Assembly: GCF_008271295.1 (NCBI RefSeq) | Contig: NZ_VTOY01000013.1 | Span: 1 to 54,525, forward strand | DNA: 54,525 bases | Direction of reading: 5' to 3' | Source: Pseudoselenomonas ruminis | GTDB lineage: Bacteria; Bacillota; Negativicutes; Selenomonadales; Selenomonadaceae | Notes under the pieces: generated by a model | The model's input: the letters and a program-made list of their open reading frames with translations, nothing else | The model's database searches: none | Told to the model about the DNA's origin: nothing | Position numbers and translations under genes: made by a program | Shown: one piece after another, positions 16,530 through 25,870 of the stretch | Layout of the letters: every line of letters begins with the position of its first letter | Numbering within the stretch: the stretch's first letter is position 1

Positions 16530-18721
16530 CCGATTTGCGCCTCCTTTGGCACTTGTTTCAGTGACAGACCGATGCGGTTGCGTTTTTCGTCGATGCTGAT
16601 GACCATGACGTTCAGCACGTCGCCGATGGACAGCACATCCAGCGGGTGTTTGACGCGTTTTTTGGACAGTTCGGAGATGTGGATGAGGCCGTCCTGATGC
16701 AGGCCGATGTCCACAAAGGCGCCGAAGTCCGTGATGTTGCGGACGGTGCCGCGCATAATCGTGCCCGGTTTGATGTCGCTGAGCTTGACAATCGCCTGGC
16801 GGGTCAGCGGTGCGGGCAGGTCCTCACGCGGGTCGCGGCCCGGTTTTACCAGCGCATCGAGGATATCCTTGACCGTCGGCTCACCGGCGTCGAGGTCTTT
16901 GGCCAGCTTCGCGATATCGACCAGTTTGCTCTTGGCGGCCAGCATGGCGAGCTGATTCTTGTCAGACAGGTCTTGGAGGTCAAAGCCGAGTTTAGCGAGA
17001 ATGGCTTCGGCCAGCTTATAGGATTCCGGATGAACCGGCGTGTTATCGAGCGGCGATTTGGCACCGGCAATGCGCAGGAAGCCTGCACACTGGGTAAAGG
17101 CGGCTGGGCCCAGACGGGGGACTTTGAGCAGCTGGCGGCGGCTCGCAAAGGTGCCATTTTCGTTGCGGTAGGCCACGATGTTATTGGCAATGGTGCCGTT
17201 GATGCCTGCGATATGTTTCAACAGTGCCGCCGAAGCTGTATTGAGGTCGACGCCGACATGGTTGACGGCACTTTCGATGGTGGCATCAAGGGTCTGGGAA
17301 AGCTCTTTCTGGTTGACATCGTGCTGGTACTGGCCGACGCCGATAGCTTTCGGGTCGATTTTTACGAGCTCGGCCAGCGGGTCCTGTACCCGGCGGGCGA
17401 TGGAGACGGCGCCGCGGATGACAACGTCGTATTCCGGCAGTTCTTCCTTGGCCAGTGCCGATGCCGAGTATACGGAGGCACCAGCCTCGTTGGCGATGAT
17501 GTAATGAACATCGGTAAGGTCGTTTTCGCGGATGAGTTCGGCGGTGAACTGCTCCGTCTCATAGGAGGCTGTGCCGTTGCCGATGGAAATCAGCGTGACG
17601 TGATTTTTCCGGATGGATGCCAGTACCGTCTTGGCGGCCGCTTCCTTGGCGCGGTCGCTCTGGGTAATTTGCAGGACGCCGTGGTCAAGAACCTGTCCCG
17701 TGGCATCGACAACGGCCATCTTGCAGCCGTTGCGGTAGCCAGGGTCGAGGCCCATGACCGTATGGCCGGCCAGCGGTGCCTGCAGCAGCAGCTGGCGCAG
17801 ATTTACGCCGAAGACCTTGATGGCCTGCGCTTCGGCGTCTTCGGTGAGCTGCGAGCGGATTTCGCGTTCGAGGGCTGGCAGCAGCAGGCGTTTGTAGCCG
17901 TCTTCGATGGCGGCGCGCAGGCAGTCGTCAAAGATGGATGGCTGGCGGTGGATTTCGTTATAGATGCGGCGGCAGTTCTCCTCGTGGTCGATTTCGAGTT
18001 TTACCTTGAGGGCGCCTTTTTTCTCGCCGCGGTTGATGGCCAGAATGCGGTGGGAAGGAAGCGTATGAACCGGTTCGCGGTATTCGGCATACATTTCGAG
18101 AACCTGCTTGTCCTCCTCGGCGGCGTCATCGCAACGGCTCGTGGTGAGGACGGCCATGTTCCAAAGCCGGGAGCGCATTTTCTTGCGCAGGGCGGCGTCC
18201 TCCATGATGGTTTCGGCAACGATGTCCATGGCACCGGCCAGGGCATCTTCAGCCGTTTCGACTCCTTTTTTGGCATCGATGAATTTGGCAGCTTCCTCAA
18301 GTGCCGAGCCCTTTGTCTGGGCCTGCAGCATCATGGCATTGGCGAGCGGTTCTAATCCGCGTTCGCGGGCCATCATCGCGCGCGTGCGTTTTTTCTGTTT
18401 ATAAGGAAGGTAAAGGTCCTCGAGCTCCTGCAGTTTGGTGGTTTTCTCGATGGCCGTGCGGAGTTCATCGGTCAGTTTGCCCTGCTCCTCAATCTTGCCG
18501 AGGATTTCCTCCTGGCGCTTTACGAGATTGCGCAGGTAGGAGAGACGCTCCTCGAGCTGGCGCAGCTGTTCATCTTCAAGGGAGCCCGTAGCCTCCTTGC
18601 GGTAACGGGCAATGAACGGAACCGTATTGCCATCGTCGAGCAGCTCAATCGCCGCCGCCACCTGTTTCGGGCGGACGTTCAGTTCCTTGGCGATAATCGT
18701 TTCAATATCTTTTATAAGCAT
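16526..18721 (-). CDS. tex: Tex family RNA-binding transcription accessory protein
   Basis: About 731 aa. Order: N-terminal helical Tex domain (IETIIAKELNVRPKQVAAAI; NTVPFIARYRKEATGSLED near residues 30-50), a YqgF/RNase-H-like domain (MGLDPGYRNGCKMAVVD near 320), helix-hairpin-helix (NTASAALLKHIAGI near 490), and a C-terminal S1 domain (GTIMRGTVRNITDFGAFVDIGLHQDGLIHISELS near 645-680). Tex binds nucleic acid and RNA polymerase and affects expression broadly. Starts possible at 18721 (MLIKDIE, family-like), 18733 or 18757; none has a perfect ribosome site. The stop overlaps the start of the CobT-type gene by 4 bases. Confidence 0.93.
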   Translation of the reverse strand: MLIKDIETIIAKELNVRPKQVAAAIELLDDGNTVPFIARYRKEATGSLEDEQLRQLEERLSYLRNLVKRQEEILGKIEEQGKLTDELRTAIEKTTKLQELEDLYLPYKQKKRTRAMMARERGLEPLANAMMLQAQTKGSALEEAAKFIDAKKGVETAEDALAGAMDIVAETIMEDAALRKKMRSRLWNMAVLTTSRCDDAAEEDKQVLEMYAEYREPVHTLPSHRILAINRGEKKGALKVKLEIDHEENCRRIYNEIHRQPSIFDDCLRAAIEDGYKRLLLPALEREIRSQLTEDAEAQAIKVFGVNLRQLLLQAPLAGHTVMGLDPGYRNGCKMAVVDATGQVLDHGVLQITQSDRAKEAAAKTVLASIRKNHVTLISIGNGTASYETEQFTAELIRENDLTDVHYIIANEAGASVYSASALAKEELPEYDVVIRGAVSIARRVQDPLAELVKIDPKAIGVGQYQHDVNQKELSQTLDATIESAVNHVGVDLNTASAALLKHIAGINGTIANNIVAYRNENGTFASRRQLLKVPRLGPAAFTQCAGFLRIAGAKSPLDNTPVHPESYKLAEAILAKLGFDLQDLSDKNQLAMLAAKSKLVDIAKLAKDLDAGEPTVKDILDALVKPGRDPREDLPAPLTRQAIVKLSDIKPGTIMRGTVRNITDFGAFVDIGLHQDGLIHISELSKKRVKHPLDVLSIGDVLNVMVISIDEKRNRIGLSLKQVPKEAQIG

Positions 18722-18893
18722 AAAATGCACCATCTTTCTTGCAGTTTCGTTTTTCATTATACCACAGATATTCGTCTCATTACCGTTTCAGTGGTGATGC
18801 CATTTTGCGTTTTATTTTTATAGAAAAGAGGAAAAATACGATATAATAGAAAAGAGTCTATTCCCTTGGTTATTGGTAAAGGAGGAATTTCTT

Positions 18894-19241
18894 ATGAAAA
18901 AGGTTTTAGCATGTATCTTGTTGGGGGGCGTTTTGGCTGCGGCACCGTTGATGGCGCCGGCTCCCTTTGCCGTTTCCGTAGCAGAAGCTGGTACGGTGAA
19001 GACCTACGACGGTGCGTGGTTGGTAGAAATTGATGACTCTTCGGTCGCCATGGTAGGAACCAATCATGCGCATGTTGGAATTCGGTGCAAGAATCTGATT
19101 CCGGGCCGCAAAAACTATGACCCGTATACGGTGGTAGACGTCCGCTGGGGAAAGGGCGTGGATTGCCGCTATTTAAGCGGTGGTACGGTGAACAATAACA
19201 TCGCCCTAGCAATTGCGAATTATATGAGTGAAAATTACTGA
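18894..19241 (+). CDS. Small secreted protein of unknown function
   Basis: 115 aa. The first 33 residues form a Sec signal peptide (MKK, hydrophobic core, AxA-type site near SVAEAG). The mature part of about 82 aa has two cysteines (RCKN and DCRY) that may form a disulfide, and several Gly/Val beta-like segments. RBS AAAGGAGG is strong and a TATAAT lies at 18842-18847. I do not recognise the family. A second small secreted protein of comparable size is encoded at 48580-48918, but the two share no evident sequence. Confidence 0.7.
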   Translation: MKKVLACILLGGVLAAAPLMAPAPFAVSVAEAGTVKTYDGAWLVEIDDSSVAMVGTNHAHVGIRCKNLIPGRKNYDPYTVVDVRWGKGVDCRYLSGGTVNNNIALAIANYMSENY

Positions 19242-19315
19242 TTGCCTCGCTCGTTAGGCTGCGACGGAAAAGGGAAGGCAGTGAAGCCTCATAAATCAAG
19301 GAAGGAAGAAAAGTT

Positions 19316-19780
19316 TTGAGTATGAAAAAAGTATTATTTGTTTGCCATGGCAATATCTGCCGGTCGACGATGGCGGAGTTTGTGATGAAGGATATGGTGG
19401 CAAAGGCTGGGCTTACGGAGGAGATTCTTGTCGAATCGAAGGCTTGCCGGACCGATGAGATTGGCAGTGATACGCATCCGGGGACAAAGCGGGTGCTGAC
19501 GGCTCATGGCATTTCCTTTACGCCGCGGCAAGCACGGCAGATTCGGCGCAGTGATTACGAGGAATATGACTTGATTATCGCTATGGATGATGAAAATATG
19601 TGCGATTTATCGCGCTTGACAGGCGGCGACCCGCAGGGAAAGTGCCATTTGCTGCTGGAATATGCCGGGGAATCCCGTGAGGTGGCCGATCCGTGGTATA
19701 CGGGGAACTTTGAAGTAACTTATGCAGACGTTGCCAAAGGATGTCGATTCCTGCTGGACAAAATTAAGCCGATGCGGTAA
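19316..19780 (+). CDS. Low-molecular-weight protein tyrosine phosphatase
   Basis: 154 aa (TTG start) or 152 aa (ATG at 19322). The N-terminal P-loop VCHGNICRSTMAEF matches CX5R(S/T) with catalytic Cys and Arg; the general acid is in DPWYTGNF near residue 125. Such enzymes remove phosphate from phosphotyrosine, in capsule systems from BY-kinases, or from arsenate in related families. The exopolysaccharide locus is 12 kb away and no BY-kinase is seen, so the partner is open. TTG at 19316 sits 8 bases after AAGGAAGG, which favours it; the ATG is 14 bases away. Confidence 0.9.
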   Translation: MSMKKVLFVCHGNICRSTMAEFVMKDMVAKAGLTEEILVESKACRTDEIGSDTHPGTKRVLTAHGISFTPRQARQIRRSDYEEYDLIIAMDDENMCDLSRLTGGDPQGKCHLLLEYAGESREVADPWYTGNFEVTYADVAKGCRFLLDKIKPMR

Positions 19781-19876
19781 TATAGATAGGTAATTGCGCA
19801 TAGAGGTGTATCATTGTAAACCTAGCGAAGATACATTTCCGGCCGCAACGGAATTTTAATTAGAGAAGGTGCTTTA

Positions 19877-21253
19877 TTGGAATCAAGAGGAAGTTTTTCG
19901 ACCCGTCTGGGCTTTATCCTGGTTTCCGCTGGCTGTGCAATCGGCCTCGGCAATGTCTGGCGTTTCCCCTATATTACGGGAGAATACGGTGGCGCGGCAT
20001 TCGTGCTGATTTATTTGGTGTTCTTGGCCATCCTGGGACTCCCCATCATGGTAGCGGAATTTGCTGTCGGCCGTGCGAGTATCCGCAGTGCGGCCATGTC
20101 TTTCGATGCGCTCGAACCGAAAGGGACAAAGTGGCATCTTTATAAGTATGGAGCCATTGCGGGCAATTTGCTCTTGATGATGTTCTACACGACAGTATCG
20201 GGCTGGATGCTCTACTATCTCTACAAGATGGCTTCGGGCGGCATGGAAGGCCTGGATGCTGCTGGCGTTGGGGCTGTTTTTGGTGCTCTGTTGCAGGATC
20301 CGCTTACCATGGCTGGGTATATGATAGCCATCGTACTGCTCTGTGGCGGCGTTTGCTATCTGGGCGTACAGGCTGGCGTTGAGCGGATTACCAAATCCAT
20401 GATGTCCTGCCTGCTCGTGCTCATGGTGGTTCTCGCCGTCAACAGTGTTCTGCTGCCGGGCGGTGAAGAAGGTCTGCGCTATTATCTGTATCCGGATTTC
20501 GGACGGCTGATGGAATTCGGTATCAAGGAAGTCATCTTTGCGGCGATGGGACAGGCATTCTTTACACTGTCCATCGGCATTGGTGCGCTGGCGATTTTCG
20601 GCAGTTACATCGGCAAGACCAAGCGCCTGACCGGTGAGGCAGTCTGGGTGGTTCTGCTCGATACGTTTGTAGCCATCATGGCAGGCCTTATCATTTTCCC
20701 AGCCTGCTTTGCCTATGGCGTCAATCCGGCCAGTGGCCCGAACCTGCTGTTTGTGTCACTGCCGAATGTATTCAACGCGATGCCGTTTGGCCGCCTTTGG
20801 GGAACGCTGTTCTTCCTGTTTATGACCTTTGCTTCGATGTCGACGGTCATTGCGGTATTTGAAAACCTCATCGTCTGCTTCTTTGAGCTTTTGCACAAAA
20901 AGCGCAAGACCATCATCCGTTGGGGTATCCCCGTCATCATCCTGCTGTCGATGCCCTGTGTGCTCGGCTTCAATGTCTGGAGTGGTTTCCAGCCGCTCGG
21001 CCCGGGTTCAGGCGTGCTCGACCTCGAGGACTTCTTCGTCAGCAACAACCTGCTGCCGCTGGGCTCGCTCGTCTACCTCGCGTTCTGCACGAGCCGCTAC
21101 GGCTGGGGCTGGGATAACTTTATCAAGGAAGCCAACACGGGTAAAGGCACAGCCTTCCCAACCTGCGTGCGCTTCTATGTGACCTGGATTCTGCCGCTCA
21201 TCGTACTCGTTATCTTTGTCAACGGGTATCATGCGTTGTTCTTCAGCAAGTAA
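19877..21253 (+). CDS. Neurotransmitter:sodium symporter (NSS/SNF) family transporter
   Basis: 458 aa with 11-12 membrane helices in a LeuT fold. The signature is near the N-terminus: STRLGFILVSAGCAIGLGNVWRFPY (about residues 8-32), containing the GLGNVWRFPY unwound TM1 that binds Na+ and the amino acid. Bacterial members import amino acids such as leucine, tryptophan or tyrosine with Na+; the substrate is not predictable here. TTG start with GAAGGTG upstream. Monocistronic, closed by a GC-rich terminator. Confidence 0.93.
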   Translation: MESRGSFSTRLGFILVSAGCAIGLGNVWRFPYITGEYGGAAFVLIYLVFLAILGLPIMVAEFAVGRASIRSAAMSFDALEPKGTKWHLYKYGAIAGNLLLMMFYTTVSGWMLYYLYKMASGGMEGLDAAGVGAVFGALLQDPLTMAGYMIAIVLLCGGVCYLGVQAGVERITKSMMSCLLVLMVVLAVNSVLLPGGEEGLRYYLYPDFGRLMEFGIKEVIFAAMGQAFFTLSIGIGALAIFGSYIGKTKRLTGEAVWVVLLDTFVAIMAGLIIFPACFAYGVNPASGPNLLFVSLPNVFNAMPFGRLWGTLFFLFMTFASMSTVIAVFENLIVCFFELLHKKRKTIIRWGIPVIILLSMPCVLGFNVWSGFQPLGPGSGVLDLEDFFVSNNLLPLGSLVYLAFCTSRYGWGWDNFIKEANTGKGTAFPTCVRFYVTWILPLIVLVIFVNGYHALFFSK

Positions 21254-21277
21254 CAAGCGGGCACAAAGCCTTGAATT

Positions 21278-21320
21278 ACGCCTCCGCTGGCTCGTCAATG
21301 AGCCGGCGGGGGCGTTGTTA
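21278..21320 (+). terminator. Terminator of the NSS transporter gene
   Basis: ACGCC(T)CCGC(T)GGCTC pairs with GAGCC(G)GCGG(G)GGCGT around a GTCAAT loop, followed by TGTTATTTG. Confidence 0.75.
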
Positions 21321-21436
21321 TTTGCCGCGTAAAGGTGATTTTGTTCTTGGCAAAATTCGGACAATCGCGGTATAATTATTTTTGGATTTATTAGACATAT
21401 ATTAGATGCAATTCATTGGCGTTAGGAGGTTTATTC

Positions 21437-22345
21437 ATGGAGAGTAAGGAACCTGCGGCGGCTGAATGGAACTGCCCCTGTGGCCAGTCTGGCAACAAGG
21501 GCAATTTCTGTGTGAAATGCGGAAAGCCGCGTCCGGCCAGCCAGCCGCAAGCACCGCAGCAGTCACAGCAGCCACAGCAGCAAGGTCCGCAGATGCCGCC
21601 GCAAAATCAGCAGCCATACCAGCAGCCATACCAGCAGCCATACCAACAGCCGTATGGCCAGCCCGCCTATCAACAGCCGCCGTACGGCCAGCCGATGTAC
21701 CAGCAGCCGGTTTACGGCCAGCCTGTATACCAGCAGCCCCCTCAGCCACAGGAGGACAAGTATAAGAACCTCAAAATTGGCTTGGGAATTGTCGCGCTGG
21801 TTTTGGTACTGGTGCTGGTATTCTTTGGTATGAAGGAAGGCGCTTTTGGCGATGAGCCGGCACCGAGCAATTACAGTTCGGTATCGAAAAACGGCGATCA
21901 GGCGGCATCCAAACAGAATGCGGATAAGAAACAGGACGGCAGCCGCGAGATGCAGACAGACCTCTCACTCGGCGGGATGGATCTGGGAATGACGGTCGCG
22001 CAGATGCATGAGACGCTCGGACAGGAGATTTCATCCAGACAGAAGGACGGTATGGTATTCTACAAATACCCAACCGTCGAGGTCGGTACGCGTGGCGACA
22101 TCGTCACGTCCTTGGTGTCGGAGACGGGCAGTGCCCTGACGAAACGCGGCCTGCATGAGGGCTCTTTGTTGAGTGATGTAACGGACACCTATGGCACGGA
22201 CTACATGAAGTCGGAGTACGGTGGCAAAGACCTTTACGAGTACCGCTATACGGACCTTCAGGGGCAATCGGGTATCCTGCGCTTTGCGGTCGTTCAGGGA
22301 ACGGATACGGTCAACTACATCAGCATCCGCCGCACTACGGAGTAA
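21437..22345 (+). CDS. Zinc-ribbon, Gln/Pro/Tyr-repeat, single-pass membrane protein
   Basis: 302 aa. Residues 12-34 form a zinc ribbon with two CxC/CxxC pairs (CPCGQ...CVKCGKPRP). A low-complexity segment (about 35-110) repeats QQPYQQPY, YGQP and YQQP units. One TM helix (about 117-135, IGLGIVALVLVLVLVFF) is followed by an extracytoplasmic domain of about 165 aa. The first cytoplasmic, then membrane, then outside arrangement is inferred. ATG at 21437 follows TTAGGAGG. It heads an operon with the GH3 gene (15 bases later) and a second zinc-ribbon membrane protein. Function unknown; envelope sensing or scaffolding is a guess. Confidence 0.75.
   Translation: MESKEPAAAEWNCPCGQSGNKGNFCVKCGKPRPASQPQAPQQSQQPQQQGPQMPPQNQQPYQQPYQQPYQQPYGQPAYQQPPYGQPMYQQPVYGQPVYQQPPQPQEDKYKNLKIGLGIVALVLVLVLVFFGMKEGAFGDEPAPSNYSSVSKNGDQAASKQNADKKQDGSREMQTDLSLGGMDLGMTVAQMHETLGQEISSRQKDGMVFYKYPTVEVGTRGDIVTSLVSETGSALTKRGLHEGSLLSDVTDTYGTDYMKSEYGGKDLYEYRYTDLQGQSGILRFAVVQGTDTVNYISIRRTTE
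21606..21745 (+). repeat. Tandem in-frame CAGCCATACCAG-type repeats coding for Pro-Tyr-Gln-Gln units
   Basis: Short direct repeats of the unit CAGCCATACCAG and diverged versions (CAGCCGTATGGC, CAGCCGGTTTAC) run through the low-complexity region of the zinc-ribbon gene. Such arrays change copy number by slippage without shifting the frame. Confidence 0.75.
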
Positions 22346-22360
22346 AGCAGGAGAATCACG

Positions 22361-23500
22361 ATGAGCAAGAAAAAATGGGCGCTGGCCCTGAGTCTTATGG
22401 TGGGGGCGTTGGCACTCTGCACCGGCTGCCAGCTATCAGCCGATACGGGCAGGGCGCTGGAGGACAAACCCGCGCAGACCTTGGATGAGCAGGTGGATTC
22501 CATCGTGGACTCCATGACGCTTCCGGAAAAAGTCGGGCAGATGGTCATGATTGGTATCTATGGTACGGATGTAAATGATGATAGTTTATTTATGTTGCAT
22601 CAGTATCATATCGGCAATATCATTTTGTTTGACCGCAATCTCGAATCGGCGGAGCAGACAAAGGCGCTTACGGACCATCTTCGTGAGCAGGCCGAGCAGA
22701 AAGTACCGCTATTCATTGGGATTGATGAAGAGGGCGGTGCCGTGGTTCGTGGCAAAGCATTCATCACGCCACCACCGTCCCAGCAGGAAATAGGTGCATC
22801 GGGCGATGTCACCAAGGCTGAGGGCTGGGCGGATAGAACCGCGCAGCAGTTAAAAAACTTGGGGATTAATGTAAATTTTGCCCCCGTGGCTGATTTGGGC
22901 GGCACGCGCGGCCGTTCCTATGGACAGGACCCGGAACAGGTGACCAAGTTCTTAGCGGCTGCGGCCCAAGGGTATGAAAAGAACCGCGTGATGTATGCGC
23001 TCAAACATTTCCCGGGGATTGGCCGAGGAACAGTGGACACGCATCTCGATGTTTCCACGGTCATGGCCAGCCGGGAAGAACTCATGCAGAACGATGTAGT
23101 GCCATTTAAGGGAATAATCAGCAGCCGCTCGGAGGAAGATTACTTCATTTTGGTGGGGCATCTGAAATATCTGGCCTTTGACCCTGAGCGGCCGGCCAGC
23201 CAATCCCCCGCGATTGTGACAGATCTTTTGCGCAAAGAACTCGGCTATGATGGTATCATCATTACCGATGACTTGAACATGGGGGCTGTGGCGAAATACA
23301 GCAGCCCACGTGAGCGCGGTATACAGTCGGTCAAGGCTGGCGTTGATATGATTATGATGTGTCATGAATATTCCTATGCAGCGGACGCTTATCTGGGCAT
23401 CCTGGAGGCCGTGGAAAACGGTGAGATATCCCAGCAGCGAATCGATGAATCAGTAAAAAGGATTGTAAAGGCAAAATTATTGCACCAAGGGAAGGAGTAA
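22361..23500 (+). CDS. Glycoside hydrolase family 3 lipoprotein, NagZ-like beta-N-acetylhexosaminidase
   Basis: 379 aa. The signal peptide ends in ALCTGC, a lipobox-like site with Cys near residue 23, so it is probably membrane-anchored. The GH3 domain covers about residues 50-375: FIGIDEEGGAVVR (about 124-136), VNFAPVADLG (about 171-180), KHFPGIGRGTVDTH (about 218-231, the Asp-His dyad loop special to NagZ-type enzymes) and IITDDLNMGAV with the nucleophile Asp. It likely removes GlcNAc from muropeptides or other glycans outside the membrane. Cytoplasmic NagZ recycles cell wall; here the lipoprotein signal puts it outside. Its two flanking genes encode zinc-ribbon membrane proteins. Confidence 0.9.
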   Translation: MSKKKWALALSLMVGALALCTGCQLSADTGRALEDKPAQTLDEQVDSIVDSMTLPEKVGQMVMIGIYGTDVNDDSLFMLHQYHIGNIILFDRNLESAEQTKALTDHLREQAEQKVPLFIGIDEEGGAVVRGKAFITPPPSQQEIGASGDVTKAEGWADRTAQQLKNLGINVNFAPVADLGGTRGRSYGQDPEQVTKFLAAAAQGYEKNRVMYALKHFPGIGRGTVDTHLDVSTVMASREELMQNDVVPFKGIISSRSEEDYFILVGHLKYLAFDPERPASQSPAIVTDLLRKELGYDGIIITDDLNMGAVAKYSSPRERGIQSVKAGVDMIMMCHEYSYAADAYLGILEAVENGEISQQRIDESVKRIVKAKLLHQGKE

Positions 23501-23503
23501 CCA

Positions 23504-24931
23504 ATGGAAGAAAAGCAAGAATGGACCTGTGCCTGTGGCCAGAAGAATTCCGGCAATTTTTGTGAGATGTGCGGAAAGCCCCGCCCGGAAGCGCAGCCCG
23601 CTGACGGATCGAATCATGAGGCGATGGAGAATACCCAGCCGCCAGTTACCACGGCGATGGAGACACAAGCCCAGCCGACGGCGCAGCCCGCTGATTCGGT
23701 AGTGACTCCCGAACAGGCCGCTGAGGCCGAGAAGGCTGCGCAGGCCGCCATGGAGCTGCAGCAGCAGGCACAGCAAATGCCGCCACTCGATGCCACGCAG
23801 AGCATGCCGCCTGTGCGGGAACTTGCTCCTATGCCACAGCAGCAGCCTTGGCAGCAGGGCATGCCGCAGCAGCCGATGGTACAGCCCCAGCAGCCACCAT
23901 ACATGGCACCGCCGCCACCGCCGGGTTACGGCTATGGACCAATGCCGCCGAAAAAGAAACATACGACGCAGATTCTTATCGGCATCGTAGTAGCGCTCCT
24001 CATCGTTGCCGTAGGTGCCTTTGCCTATGTCCGCGGAGCGGAAGACCGCTATGTAGCCAAATGTGTCAAGGGCGAGGAAGTCGTCACGGAGGTGCAGAAT
24101 CTCCTGAAAGAGACAAAAGACCTCAATGGTGACCCCGATGCCGATGCGACCAAGGACTTTGTTGTCCGCTTGGATAAAGCGGGCGAGAACCTGGATAAAC
24201 TGGCCCGCGACCTCAAGTCTTCGCGTACTGGCAGCAAGTACAAGGATGCCAATCAGAAACTGGTTGAGGCCGTTCAGCTGGAGCGAAGCCTCATCGATGA
24301 CACCAAAACAGTCGTCAATCAGCCTCTCGATAAGGGGACAGACGAGGTGGTAAAACGCGTTCAGGCCAACACCAAAGATTTGGCTGAACGTGCAGGCGAG
24401 ATTCAGATTCCCAAGACGGATTTTGCCACGGCGATGCAGCTTAGTGCGCTGCCCGATGATCTCAAGGCCTATATTAACAAGAAAAAGGCCATCGAGGAAC
24501 AAAAACGTATCGAGGCCGAACGCCGTGCGGCTGAAGCCGAAGCCGCGCGTAAACAGGCCATCCGTGACCGCCAGGCTGCACGCAACCAGCGGATTATCGA
24601 TGCTTCCAATGGCGTAGAATTCCTGGCCACCAGTGTTCGCCGCACCAGCGCAAATCGACTGGATATCGACGGCTATTTCTACAACGGTTCGTATAATTCC
24701 ATTCAGAAAGTAAGCAGCATGACGCTGAATATCACGCTCTATAATAACGGTGCGCAGGTATATTCGGATCACTTCTATTTTTACAACGACATGTACCTCG
24801 GCTCGCTGAGTCCGAAAGGACGTCAGAACCAGAGCCTCTGGGTAACGACAAACGGTCAGTCGATTCCAGAGTTTGATGAGTTTGAAGTAAATTCTACGAA
24901 CGTACATTGGACGTATTGGCGAAACTTCTAA
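23504..24931 (+). CDS. Zinc-ribbon, Pro/Gln-rich, single-pass membrane protein with coiled coil
   Basis: 475 aa. The N-terminus (WTCACGQKNSGNFCEMCGKPRP) is a zinc ribbon closely similar to that of the gene at 21437. A Pro/Gln/Met/Ala-rich segment (about 30-145) and one TM helix (about 155-175, ILIGIVVALLIVAVGAFAYV) follow. Then come long charged helices (about 185-370, including an E/A/R-rich coiled coil around KKAIEEQKRIEAERR) and a C-terminal beta-rich domain (about 375-475), plausibly an extracytoplasmic FxLYD-like domain. It starts 3 bases after the GH3 stop, so the three genes form one operon. Function unknown. Confidence 0.75.
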   Translation: MEEKQEWTCACGQKNSGNFCEMCGKPRPEAQPADGSNHEAMENTQPPVTTAMETQAQPTAQPADSVVTPEQAAEAEKAAQAAMELQQQAQQMPPLDATQSMPPVRELAPMPQQQPWQQGMPQQPMVQPQQPPYMAPPPPPGYGYGPMPPKKKHTTQILIGIVVALLIVAVGAFAYVRGAEDRYVAKCVKGEEVVTEVQNLLKETKDLNGDPDADATKDFVVRLDKAGENLDKLARDLKSSRTGSKYKDANQKLVEAVQLERSLIDDTKTVVNQPLDKGTDEVVKRVQANTKDLAERAGEIQIPKTDFATAMQLSALPDDLKAYINKKKAIEEQKRIEAERRAAEAEAARKQAIRDRQAARNQRIIDASNGVEFLATSVRRTSANRLDIDGYFYNGSYNSIQKVSSMTLNITLYNNGAQVYSDHFYFYNDMYLGSLSPKGRQNQSLWVTTNGQSIPEFDEFEVNSTNVHWTYWRNF

Positions 24932-24934
24932 AAC

Positions 24935-24978
24935 GCAACAAAAAAGCATGTGGGCGATTCCACATGCTTTTTTGTTGC
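24935..24978. terminator. Bidirectional terminator between the zinc-ribbon operon and metQ
   Basis: 19-bp perfect stem (GCAACAAAAAAGCATGTGG and its complement) with a short loop; A/T runs lie inside the stem on both sides. Confidence 0.9.
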
Positions 24979-24999
24979 ATTTAAAATTTAGCGATAAGA

Positions 25000-25842
25000 T
25001 TAGAAGGCTGCGACGACAGCACCTTTGTATTTATCGTTGATGAAGGCCTTTACTTCCGGGCTCTGCAGAGCTTTGATGAGGGCCTGGATTTCCGGGCGGT
25101 CTTTGTCCCCTTCGCGGACAGCGAGGATGTTGACATAGGGGGACGTGCTGTCCTCCATGAACAGAGCATCTTTCGTCGGAACGAGGTTAATCTGCATTGC
25201 ATAGTTGGTGTTGATGACAGCGGCATCAACGTCTTCCAGCGTACGCGGTACCTGAGCTGCCTCTACTTCCTGGAATTTGAAATTGTGCGGGTTTTCGGCG
25301 ATGTCCTGGACGGTAGCCTTTTCGCCAGCGCCATCTTTAAGTTTCAAGAGACCTGCTTTTTCCAGGAGCAGCAGCGCACGGCCGCCGTTAGTCGGGTCGT
25401 TCGGGATAGAAATCGTAGCGCCGTCTTTGAGGTCCTTGAGATCTTTGACCTTCTTGGAATAGACGCCCATTGGCTCGATGTGGATGCCGGCTGCATTTAC
25501 GAGCTTTACTTCCTTATGTTCTTCCATGAAATTCGTAAGGTACGGTTCATGCTGGAAGAAGTTTGCATCGAGCTCCTTGTCGTTCAAGGCAAGGTTCGGC
25601 TGGACGTAGTCGGTGAACTCGACGATGTCCAGTTTGATGCCGTCCTTTTCGAGCATCGGTTTTACCACTTCGAGAATTTCGGCATGGGGAACAGCCGTGG
25701 CGCCGACTTTCAGCGTTTTCATACCCGAGGAATTCTGGGCTACGGCACTGGTGCCGGAGCTGCTCGAGTCACTGCCGCCGCATCCGGCGAGGGCAAGGGT
25801 AGCGACTGCAAGAGCCGCGATAAGTGCAAGAATCTTTTTCAT
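25000..25842 (-). CDS. metQ: Methionine-binding lipoprotein MetQ
   Basis: 280 aa substrate-binding lipoprotein of the MetNIQ importer (NlpA family). The signal peptide ends TLALAGC with the lipidated Cys at residue 21. The mature part shows the family order: KVGATAVPHAEILEVVKP (about 46-63), KLDIVEFTDYVQPN (about 70-83, ligand cleft), FFQHEPYL (about 99-106), ISIPNDPTNGGRALLLLEKAG (about 146-166) and AAVINTNYAM (about 208-217). It is the last gene of metN-metI-metQ, 28 bases after metI, with AAGGAGG upstream of its start. Confidence 0.95.
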   Translation of the reverse strand: MKKILALIAALAVATLALAGCGGSDSSSSGTSAVAQNSSGMKTLKVGATAVPHAEILEVVKPMLEKDGIKLDIVEFTDYVQPNLALNDKELDANFFQHEPYLTNFMEEHKEVKLVNAAGIHIEPMGVYSKKVKDLKDLKDGATISIPNDPTNGGRALLLLEKAGLLKLKDGAGEKATVQDIAENPHNFKFQEVEAAQVPRTLEDVDAAVINTNYAMQINLVPTKDALFMEDSTSPYVNILAVREGDKDRPEIQALIKALQSPEVKAFINDKYKGAVVAAF

Positions 25843-25870
25843 AGGTAAGCCTCCTTAAATTGTAATCGGA

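Noticed and set aside
16646-18355. 569-aa plus-strand ORF
   Set aside because: Antisense to tex, whose domains are complete and in order; no start site or recognisable motif.
21606-21745. CRISPR-like array
   Set aside because: The repeats are in frame, have no unique spacers and encode Pro-Tyr-Gln-Gln units.
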